DNA of 5,522 bases from Archaeoglobales archaeon (GTDB lineage: Archaea > Halobacteriota > Archaeoglobi > Archaeoglobales > Archaeoglobaceae), in assembly GCA_003662985.1 (NCBI GenBank), contig QMZD01000137.1, positions 1 to 5,522 on the forward strand. Reading direction: 5' to 3'. Each line of letters opens with the position of its first letter. Position 1 is the stretch's first letter. Under the pieces are notes generated by a model. It saw only the letters and a program-made list of their open reading frames with translations, had not been told where the DNA came from and did no database searches. Shown piece by piece: positions 1-5,217 of the stretch. A program made the position numbers and the translations under genes.

Positions 1-1
1 G

Positions 2-28
2 ACCATGACTATAGACAAGAACTGGTGA
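2..28 (+). CDS. possible C-terminal end of an upstream gene (partial)
   Basis: In frame 2 the window opens with eight sense codons (T-M-T-I-D-K-N-W) and a TGA at 26-28. This TGA lies inside the GGTGAG ribosome-binding motif of the next gene, an arrangement common between translationally coupled genes. Eight codons cannot identify a product. The stop could equally be meaningless, since the frame of the next gene is also open to the left edge. The call rests only on the stop/SD overlap. Confidence 0.2.
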   Translation, partial: TMTIDKNW

Positions 29-29
29 G
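24..29 (+). promoter_or_regulatory. ribosome binding site choosing the TTG start at 34
   Basis: GGTGAG ends four bases before TTG 34. This is the same geometry as GGTGAT plus four bases before the starts at 617 and 3379. If GTG 25 were the start, the motif would overlap the start codon. Confidence 0.4.
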
Positions 30-33
30 AACC

Positions 34-342
34 TTGAATACGAAGAACATTAAATTTGGAATCCAGCTCCCTCATGATCCCCACAATCTGATAATAAAGG
101 CTGCAGTACTTGCCGACAGAAATGGTTTCGATTCTGTCTTCACTCCCGACCACCTAGTAGGAGTAGGAATTAGAAACTGGAGCTCATATGAGGCTTTCAC
201 TTTGCTTGGCTACTTAGCAAGCGTAACTACGAAGGTTAGGCTTGGAACGTGCGTAAGCGATGTGCTAAGAAGACATCCAGCTGTCGTTGCCCAGTTTGCT
301 ATCTCTCGATCAAAAAGGGGTTTGTCAGACCATATATCTTAA
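34..342 (+). pseudogene. 5' remnant of a luciferase-like (flavin/F420) oxidoreductase
   Basis: The translation starts like a bacterial-luciferase-fold (LLM) protein, the superfamily that includes F420-dependent methylene-H4MPT reductase and many flavin monooxygenases. It shows strand beta-1 (KFGIQLP), a helix with LADRNGFDSVFTPDH, an EAFTLLGYLASVTTKVRLGT segment and the RRHPAVVAQ segment. Family members usually run to about 320-350 residues, but this frame stops after about 102, so roughly 70% of the TIM barrel is missing. After HPAVVAQFA (about base 300) the residues no longer fit the family. In the frame starting at 299, LSLDQKG resembles the next family motif (SLDxLSxGR), which suggests a frameshift followed by loss of the rest. 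I prefer TTG at 34 over GTG at 25, because GGTGAG (24-29) lies four bases before it, as at two other genes here. The intact family binds F420 or FMN, but this fragment is unlikely to be active. Confidence 0.72.
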
Positions 343-351
343 ACAACCCCT
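316..351. repeat. imperfect inverted repeat (hairpin) at the gene break
   Basis: AGGGGTTTGT (316-325) pairs with ACAACCCCT (343-351), giving nine pairs with one bulged T and a loop of 17 bases (326-342). It starts within a few bases of where similarity to the luciferase-like family ends, and its loop contains the stop codon of the remnant. No T tract follows, so a bacterial-type terminator is unlikely. It could be a scar from a mobile element or rearrangement, but no element is visible. Confidence 0.4.
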
Positions 352-396
352 AATAGCAAACCCTAAAACCCAGATCTCACCATTTATCTTTTCCAT
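325..396 (-). CDS. possible 23-residue reading frame with a good ribosome binding site
   Basis: On the minus strand, an ATG at 394-396 is preceded by AAGGAG with a five-base spacer. It opens a 23-codon frame (MEKINGEIWVLGF... to ...LRYMV) ending in TGA at 325-327. I do not recognise the peptide. It may be a small protein, the 5' stub of a lost gene, or chance, because the purine-rich minus strand here readily produces SD-like sequence. The frame runs antisense across the hairpin and the end of the luciferase-like remnant. Confidence 0.15.
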   Translation of the reverse strand: MEKINGEIWVLGFAIRGCLRYMV

Positions 397-604
397 CCTT
401 TCTCCTTAACCTAAAATCCTTTTACCCTAATATCCCCTCGATTGTATGTACAGCCCCACTAAGAATCTTATAGGATCCCCATAACGTTTATCTTCAAGCT
501 TTTCAGAAAAACCTACACCCAATTTGTGACTCTATAATACCAGAACGACTTTTAAAAACGACCACAATTGTAGAAGATTTCATTTAATAGTTGGATCTCC
601 AATA
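343..604. other. intergenic region, G-poor on the + strand, CCCTAA-like motifs
   Basis: No convincing gene is seen apart from the 23-codon frame at the left end. From 374 to 439 there is no G on the + strand (66 bases). Degenerate copies of a CCCTAA motif occur near 348-354, 361-367, 410-416 and 425-431, so the minus strand carries spaced GG to GGGG runs (347-350, 361-363, 369-371, 380-381) that might form a two-tier G-quadruplex. The right part holds candidate promoter elements for the gene at 617. Confidence 0.5.
549..558 (+). promoter_or_regulatory. candidate TATA box for the gene at 617
   Basis: TTTTAAAA at 550-557 would place transcription start near 580 using the usual archaeal spacing of about 25 bases, leaving a leader of about 37 bases that includes the ribosome binding site. 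The perfect palindrome ACAATTGT lies at 564-571, between box and start. A second A+T-rich candidate, TCTATAATA at 531-539, is an alternative. No clear BRE is seen upstream of either. Confidence 0.3.
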
Positions 605-612
605 GAGGTGAT
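605..612 (+). promoter_or_regulatory. ribosome binding site setting the start at 617
   Basis: GAGGTGAT matches the expected complement of the archaeal 16S rRNA 3' end and sits four bases before ATG 617. The in-frame GTG at 608 is part of this motif, so it is not a likely start. Confidence 0.65.
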
Positions 613-616
613 AAAA

Positions 617-1036
617 ATGAAAATCTCCAGAGAAATTATAGAGAAACTACTACGTCACGAACTTGAAAGGGGCGAAAAGGAGTTTATAGATCTGTTTAGG
701 GCAGTCGAAGCGGGAAAGATAACTCAGGAAGAGCTCAGAGAGAGAAACAAGACACTACAGGGATATGGGGTATGGTGGGGTTCAGAATCATCCTATTCTC
801 TTGGGAGAATGGAAATAAATTATGTTATAAAACTGGAAGAAGGTTGCTATGAGATCTTGGCAACGTGTGATATGCATTACGAGAGCAGTCATGTACACTG
901 GGAAGAGAATGGAGAAATTCCCGAATATGCCAGAGAACCAAAAAAAGCGGTTGTGAGAATGAGAGTTAACGATGTTCTCGAGTTGAGGAATTCGACTTTC
1001 AATGGATTTAGAGCCATCGTTGGGTTATCAAGCTAA
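617..1036 (+). CDS. conserved-looking small protein of unknown function
   Basis: I do not recognise this 139-residue protein. It has no signal peptide or membrane segment and should be cytoplasmic. Residues 1-48 are highly charged and probably helical (EIIEKLLRHELERGEKE, then a KITQEELRERN stretch). GVWWG at 51-55 follows, and then a probably beta-rich part (about 64-86 and 108-122). C84, H87, H92 and H94 lie close together (CDMHYESSHVH), so a metal site is conceivable but unproven. The start is ATG 617, preceded by GAGGTGAT at four bases. The gene stands alone, pointing away from the luciferase-like remnant and converging on the dehydratase, with its stop 88 bases from the dehydratase stop. 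A good SD, balanced composition and full length support a real gene. Function cannot be inferred from the neighbours because it is on the opposite strand. Confidence 0.75.
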   Translation: MKISREIIEKLLRHELERGEKEFIDLFRAVEAGKITQEELRERNKTLQGYGVWWGSESSYSLGRMEINYVIKLEEGCYEILATCDMHYESSHVHWEENGEIPEYAREPKKAVVRMRVNDVLELRNSTFNGFRAIVGLSS

Positions 1037-1060
1037 TCTGAATCAGGATCGCAGTAGAAG

Positions 1061-1066
1061 TTTTTT
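1061..1066 (+). terminator. T-tract terminator of the gene at 617
   Basis: Six consecutive T lie 25 bases after the stop codon of the rightward gene. Archaeal transcription commonly ends at such tracts without a hairpin. The perfect palindrome TTTCGAAA (1073-1080) follows. Confidence 0.4.
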
Positions 1067-1100
1067 ATAACCTTTCGAAAACCATCGAAATAGGATAACC

Positions 1101-1116
1101 AAGTAAAAATAAAATC
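1101..1116 (-). terminator. T-rich terminator of the leftward cluster
   Basis: Read on the minus strand this is GATTTTATTTTTACTT, beginning nine bases after the TAG of the dehydratase gene. It is a plausible archaeal T-tract terminator between convergent genes. Confidence 0.4.
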
Positions 1117-1124
1117 TCAAAGAG

Positions 1125-2552
1125 CTAATCTTTTATCCCTGCAAGATACTTAGCTATCCTCTTCTTCTCCTCAAAGTCATAGCTTCTCCATATTGCTATG
1201 TCTTCCATCACCGGTGAGCCACCGCCATGAACGCCAGCAACGGCCATAACACCGCCGAGAGAGGAGCAGAGTATGTTGGATATACCATAGAGGCATCTGT
1301 AGACGTTCTCTGGAGAAACATCTGGACGTCTTTTGATGTACTTCTCGATTAATGGCTTAGTTTCTGGGTTTAAGTAGTCTTCAGCAAAGGGTAACGCTGC
1401 CGGAAGCCCGCCTGCAAGCTCTGCAAGCAACTCAAGCTCGTGATAGTAGTTCAGTCCAGCATGCCTCCTGCCGATATTCGCATAAACTTCGTTGGGTATA
1501 AACGTGCCTGCGGGAGTTTTGGTTCCGTTGATTGCCGAAGCTATTCCGGCTGCGAAAACAAGTTCAGCCACAGCGGCGAGCTCAACGAGTTTATCTCTGA
1601 TATTTGGTCTGTTATAAACTCCATTATAATCGGCGATCAAAGCTCCAAATCCCGTAACAACGTCCGTTGTAGCAGGTTTACATCCCGTGTAGCTGTGTCT
1701 GTGGAACAAAGCAAACAGATGAGCTGCGAGAGTGGCATATTTATTCTCCCCACACAGAAATACCCTGTCCCAAGGTACAAATACGTCGTCGAACACTATG
1801 AAACCCTCATCATCCCCAGTCTGCGCTTGAGGCATATCCAAACCCTTTGGCGCCCTGAGTGAAGACGTTCTTGAGATTAGCTTCACTCCATCGGTATCGG
1901 CTGGAATGGCAAAAGCCACAGAGTAGTCAGTATCATTTGGTGTCATCGCTCTTGTTGGAACGACTATGATTTCATCGGCAATTGCAGACATGGTAATGCA
2001 GTTTTTCGCTCCTCTGACTACGATTCCGTCACTCCTTCTCTCAACCACCCTGACATACATATCCGGATCATCTTGTTGATGTGGTCTCTTGCTTCTATCC
2101 CCTTTCACATCCGTTTGGGCACAGGCAGCGGTCAGATCCCGCTTCTGAAACTCCTTGAGGTATTCCGTAAAGCGCTTGTTGTAGTCCGTCCCGTGCTCCA
2201 TGTCCGCAGCGAAGGTTGCTACCGAAAGACCGTTTATAGCATCGCATCCCATACAGCGCTGTATGCATCCGCCAACGAGATGGCATATTTTTCTCGTCAT
2301 CAGCTGCTTTGCCATTAAATCGTCTGCAGATTGATTTACGTGGGTAAAGCGATTGATTCTCTTCCCTGTCAGATGAGATTTTGTTGTAAGTAGATCTTTA
2401 AACTCTGGATGTTCTACAAGCTCAAATGTTTTCGAAATTACGTTTATGCCCCCTTTAAGTCTCGGATCATCCCTCTTTACTTTCTTTCCACCGATGTAGA
2501 CGTTTGCTTTCATTTTTAGGATATCGCTCTGATACTCTTCAGGAGTCCTCAT
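1125..2552 (-). CDS. abfD: 4-hydroxybutyryl-CoA dehydratase / vinylacetyl-CoA delta-isomerase
   Basis: This FAD and [4Fe-4S] enzyme family converts 4-hydroxybutyryl-CoA to crotonyl-CoA by a radical mechanism and belongs to the HpaB/acyl-CoA dehydrogenase superfamily. The 475 residues are close to the roughly 490 of the Clostridium aminobutyricum enzyme. Its cluster ligands (Cys99, Cys103, His292, Cys299) have counterparts here with identical spacing: C96 and C100 in CIQRC, and H284 and C291 in HRHSYTGC, followed by K292. Counterparts of other active-site residues, as I recall them, are T187, E249, Y288 and E450. HpaB-type hydroxylases lack these cluster ligands, so an annotation as 4-hydroxyphenylacetate hydroxylase would be wrong. 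The start ATG is preceded by AAGGTG. It is the last gene of the leftward cluster, 38 bases after the lactonase-like gene. It is probably soluble and oxygen-sensitive. A related 4-hydroxyacyl-CoA such as 4-hydroxyvaleryl-CoA remains possible as substrate. Confidence 0.9.
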   Translation of the reverse strand: MRTPEEYQSDILKMKANVYIGGKKVKRDDPRLKGGINVISKTFELVEHPEFKDLLTTKSHLTGKRINRFTHVNQSADDLMAKQLMTRKICHLVGGCIQRCMGCDAINGLSVATFAADMEHGTDYNKRFTEYLKEFQKRDLTAACAQTDVKGDRSKRPHQQDDPDMYVRVVERRSDGIVVRGAKNCITMSAIADEIIVVPTRAMTPNDTDYSVAFAIPADTDGVKLISRTSSLRAPKGLDMPQAQTGDDEGFIVFDDVFVPWDRVFLCGENKYATLAAHLFALFHRHSYTGCKPATTDVVTGFGALIADYNGVYNRPNIRDKLVELAAVAELVFAAGIASAINGTKTPAGTFIPNEVYANIGRRHAGLNYYHELELLAELAGGLPAALPFAEDYLNPETKPLIEKYIKRRPDVSPENVYRCLYGISNILCSSLGGVMAVAGVHGGGSPVMEDIAIWRSYDFEEKKRIAKYLAGIKD

Positions 2553-2590
2553 TTTTCAACACCTTAGAACTTTGAAAAAATAGGAGGGTA

Positions 2591-3379
2591 TTAGGGGAAT
2601 TGTTTACCGACCAAAGACGGCTCATGCCCGGGCAAAATATTTTTGCGAGTCACAACACTCAAAGCTTTAAAGCAGCTGTCGAACCATTCCGTTAAATCCA
2701 CGTGCAATCCAGGGGGTAAGAATGGAAGTGGGCTTCCCTGAATCTTTATCTTATTGCCTTGGAGGTCTACGATCTCTATTGGTTCTTTTGGTGGGTTTAA
2801 GTTCAGGAAGGAATAAAAGTGATCTCCTGAGAGGAGATACTTTCCACCCTCCGTCTGGACCGCAACGCCCTGTAACCCTTTGGTGTGACCAGGCAGCAGT
2901 ATGAGCTCAATCCCGTCCAAAATACGCTTGTCTCCATCAACCAAGCATAGATCCATCTCCTCGAGACACTGGAACAATCCCGCATCATATGTGGCCCTGA
3001 AATGTATCGGAGGATTGAGAGCGGACTCCCACTCTCTTTTCTGGACGTAGATCCTTGCGTTTTGGAAAAGACTCGTTGTGGCTACATGATCGAAGTGTAG
3101 GTGTGTGAGGATCAAGGTGTCTATGTCTTCTGGTTTTAGATTTTCACCTTCCAAAGCTTTTTTAAGACCTTCCTCTCCACCTCCAGAGACGGGAAATCCA
3201 TGAACGAAGCCATTAACCGGCTCCTCGATTCCAGCATCGACGAGGATCTTCCTGTCATTTCCTTCGATGAGCCACACATACACAGGAGCCGTAATTAATG
3301 TGCTCATGTCTCCGAGAATTTGCAAAACACCTATCGGGGCCATAATTTCCCCCTGTGTAAGGAGTTTTATTCTGTACAT
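2591..3379 (-). CDS. metallo-beta-lactamase-fold hydrolase, AHL/gamma-lactonase type
   Basis: This 262-residue protein has the complete dinuclear metal site of lactonases such as AiiA and AttM/BlcC. The residues are H93, H95, D97 and H98 (HLHFDH), H165 (PGHTKG), D186 (SGDHFYS) and H252 (PGHEP). D186 and Y189 form the DxxY pattern that supplies the catalytic tyrosine of AiiA (Asp191/Tyr194). It has no signal peptide. The frame opens with GTG at 3388, but GAGGTGAT (3384-3391) covers that codon and lies four bases before ATG 3379, which I take as the start. The gene lies between an acyl-CoA synthetase and a 4-hydroxybutyryl-CoA dehydratase, so hydrolysis of a gamma-lactone to a 4-hydroxy acid is an attractive role. 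Known AttM/BlcC opens gamma-butyrolactone. Alternatives are acyl-homoserine lactone cleavage or thioester hydrolysis. The fold and metal site are clear, but the substrate is inferred. Confidence 0.88.
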   Translation of the reverse strand: MYRIKLLTQGEIMAPIGVLQILGDMSTLITAPVYVWLIEGNDRKILVDAGIEEPVNGFVHGFPVSGGGEEGLKKALEGENLKPEDIDTLILTHLHFDHVATTSLFQNARIYVQKREWESALNPPIHFRATYDAGLFQCLEEMDLCLVDGDKRILDGIELILLPGHTKGLQGVAVQTEGGKYLLSGDHFYSFLNLNPPKEPIEIVDLQGNKIKIQGSPLPFLPPGLHVDLTEWFDSCFKALSVVTRKNILPGHEPSLVGKQFP

Positions 3380-3383
3380 CTCG

Positions 3384-3391
3384 ATCACCTC
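3384..3391 (-). promoter_or_regulatory. ribosome binding site setting the start at 3379
   Basis: Read on the minus strand this is GAGGTGAT, four bases before ATG 3379. The match and spacing are the same as at the gene beginning at 617. It overlaps the alternative GTG 3388, making that start unlikely. Confidence 0.65.
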
Positions 3392-3405
3392 ACCAAAACT
3401 TTTAG

Positions 3406-3434
3406 CTAACCTAATTAACTAACCTAATTAACTA
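3406..3434. repeat. 13-bp tandem repeat between synthetase and lactonase genes
   Basis: Two perfect copies of ctaacctaattaa (3406-3418 and 3419-3431) are followed by the first three bases of a third. They occupy a third of the 86-base gap, just upstream of the lactonase ribosome binding site (27 to 55 bases before its start). Read on the minus strand they are TTAATTAGGTTAG units. They could be an operator, an internal A+T-rich promoter or a slippage product. Confidence 0.8.
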
Positions 3435-3465
3435 TCCCCACTTTCTACCTGTTTCAACCAGCTAA

Positions 3466-5124
3466 TCAACCACCTCTCTTTTCCCTCTCCTGCAGAACTC
3501 TCCACAGGATTTTGCCAGCTCCACTTTTTGGGAGATCGTCGACGAAAGCAATTTTTCTCGGATACTTGTAAGCGGCCATTTGCGTCTTTGCCCATGCCAT
3601 TATATCTTCCTCCTTCACCTTTCCCTTGAACTCAGGTTTTAAAACCACGAATGCCTTTACTTCTTCGATTACCCTCTCATCGGGTACACCTATCACACAT
3701 ACCTCTTTAATTGCCGGATGTTTGTATAGAATCGCCTCAACCTCCGCTGGCCAAACTTTAAACCCTGATCTGTTTATCATCCTCTTAATTCTGTCCACAA
3801 TGAAGAAGTAGCCCTCTTCATCCATATAACATAGATCTCCCGTTCTGAAGTATCTCTTTCCATCGATTTCGATGAATGCTTTTTCAGTTTCTTCGGGTTT
3901 GTTCCAGTATCCTTTAAAGATTTCTGGACCTCTTACTACGAGCTCACCCTGTTCTCCAGGACCGAGGACTTTACCGCTTTCTACATCGATTATAAGCGCA
4001 TCAACTCCAAAATCAGGTATGCCTAAGCACTGTAGCTTTGGTCTTTCGGGAGGATTGAAATGAGTCTGGGAGATCGTCTCTGTAAGCCCGTAGCCTTCCA
4101 TGAACTTGATTCCAAAGAGCTCTTCCAGTTTTTCCGCTACCGCTTTGGGCATAGGGGCTCCCCCACCTCCTACGATGATCAAGGAGCTCAGGTCTCTTTT
4201 TGCAATATTCGGATCTGAGAGGAGATCGACGACCATGGTGGTGATGTTTATCCAATGGGTGCATCCATATTTCTCAATTGCTTGGATCGCAGTCTCCCTG
4301 TCCCACCTTGTCAACAAAACAATCTCTGCCCCCACATAAATCGGGGCGAGCATAGAGTGAACCATTCCCGTTACATGGAAGAACGGAAGTACTGCAAGAT
4401 GGACAGCAGCGGGGGTTAAATTCATCCAGTATACAGAACTGAGGACGTTTGCAATTATTGTGTAATGTGTGTGCATGCAACCTTTGGGCAAACCTGTTGT
4501 GCCTGCGGTATAGGGGATCAGAGCAAGATCTTCTTGCGTTACAAGAATTTCCGGAGGATCTCTCTCCGACAGAGAATCCTTCCAGTCTATGGCATCTTCG
4601 ACTTCCATCTTCATCTTCATAAAGTCTGGAACATTCAGTTCAGGATTTTCTGGTAGGTAGTCAGACAGGTGTCCACAAACGATGTCCATTCCAAGTTTTT
4701 TTGCTACGTTCGAAATCCGTGGGAAAAGCTCTGCTGTAGTTACAACCGTCTTGCATCCAGAATCATTTAAAATGTATTCAAGTTCATTTTCCGTCAGCAT
4801 TGGATTCAAGGGGACAACTATACCATTAGCTCTCATAGTGCCAAAATAGGAGATTACAAAGTGCGGTGAGTTTTGAAGATAAAGAGCAACTCTATCTCCC
4901 TTTTGAATTCCTTTGCGGTTCAAAAAAGTTGCAAACCTTTCAATAGAGTCCAATAGCTCGGAGTAAGTTATGCTTTTCCCGTAATACAGAATCGCAGTTT
5001 TATCTGGATATCTCCGCGCCGAGGTTTCTACAAATTCAAAAAGTGGGACTGAAGGATAATCTAGCGTTTTTGTCACTGTTTTAGGCCAGAATTTAAACCA
5101 AGGACGGTCGTACCCTTTGCTCAT
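3466..5124 (-). CDS. AMP-forming acyl-CoA synthetase (ligase)
   Basis: This 552-residue enzyme joins a carboxylic acid to CoA through an acyl-adenylate, using ATP. All core motifs of the ANL superfamily are present. They are the P-loop YTAGTTGLPKG (205-215), LPFFHVTGM (246-254), GYGLTET (344-350), YFRTGD with D430, the hinge DRIKRMINRSGFKVWPAEVE (444-463), and PKSGAGK with the adenylation lysine K538. It is most like the fatty-acyl or medium-chain ligases common in archaea. Sequence alone does not fix the substrate. The neighbouring lactonase and 4-hydroxybutyryl-CoA dehydratase suggest a 4-hydroxy acid such as 4-hydroxybutyrate, a reaction done by related ligases in the thermoacidophile carbon-fixation cycle. 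It is the first gene of the leftward cluster. ATG 5124 has no SD motif, and a TATA box lies about 28 bases upstream, so the mRNA is probably almost leaderless. Confidence 0.92.
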   Translation of the reverse strand: MSKGYDRPWFKFWPKTVTKTLDYPSVPLFEFVETSARRYPDKTAILYYGKSITYSELLDSIERFATFLNRKGIQKGDRVALYLQNSPHFVISYFGTMRANGIVVPLNPMLTENELEYILNDSGCKTVVTTAELFPRISNVAKKLGMDIVCGHLSDYLPENPELNVPDFMKMKMEVEDAIDWKDSLSERDPPEILVTQEDLALIPYTAGTTGLPKGCMHTHYTIIANVLSSVYWMNLTPAAVHLAVLPFFHVTGMVHSMLAPIYVGAEIVLLTRWDRETAIQAIEKYGCTHWINITTMVVDLLSDPNIAKRDLSSLIIVGGGGAPMPKAVAEKLEELFGIKFMEGYGLTETISQTHFNPPERPKLQCLGIPDFGVDALIIDVESGKVLGPGEQGELVVRGPEIFKGYWNKPEETEKAFIEIDGKRYFRTGDLCYMDEEGYFFIVDRIKRMINRSGFKVWPAEVEAILYKHPAIKEVCVIGVPDERVIEEVKAFVVLKPEFKGKVKEEDIMAWAKTQMAAYKYPRKIAFVDDLPKSGAGKILWRVLQEREKRGG

Positions 5125-5140
5125 GGGTTAGTCTGAGATT

Positions 5141-5176
5141 GAACATTATTATAAATGTTATTTACAATCCATGTTC
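5141..5176 (-). promoter_or_regulatory. promoter of the acyl-CoA synthetase cluster, with possible operator
   Basis: On the minus strand TTTATAAT lies at 5148-5155, inside the inverted repeat AACATT (5142-5147)/AATGTT (5154-5159) with a six-base centre. Normal archaeal spacing puts the transcription start at about 5126, two bases before ATG 5124. That agrees with the missing ribosome binding site. A further ATGTTC at 5171-5176 mirrors GAACAT at 5141-5146. A repressor bound to the repeat would block TBP. The box is a good match, while the operator is inference. Confidence 0.55.
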
Positions 5177-5217
5177 AGGGATACCACATAGTGGGAGCTA
5201 CCCGTATTAGACAAGAA

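Noticed and set aside
1067..1100. TTTCGAAA palindrome and repeated ATAACC between the convergent genes.
   Set aside because: These are very short, likely by chance, and are adequately explained as spacer between two T-tract terminators.
1440..1862. A 140-codon open frame on the + strand inside the dehydratase gene.
   Set aside because: It is antisense to a gene whose residues match a known enzyme throughout, has no recognisable motifs, and is a by-product of that gene's codon usage. The same holds for the other short frames within the three large genes.
5178..5203. Imperfect hairpin containing CCAC-ATA-GTGG with flanking GGG and CCC.
   Set aside because: The perfect stem is only four pairs, the outer pairing needs bulges, and no T tract follows on either strand. 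It is too weak to call a terminator or RNA.
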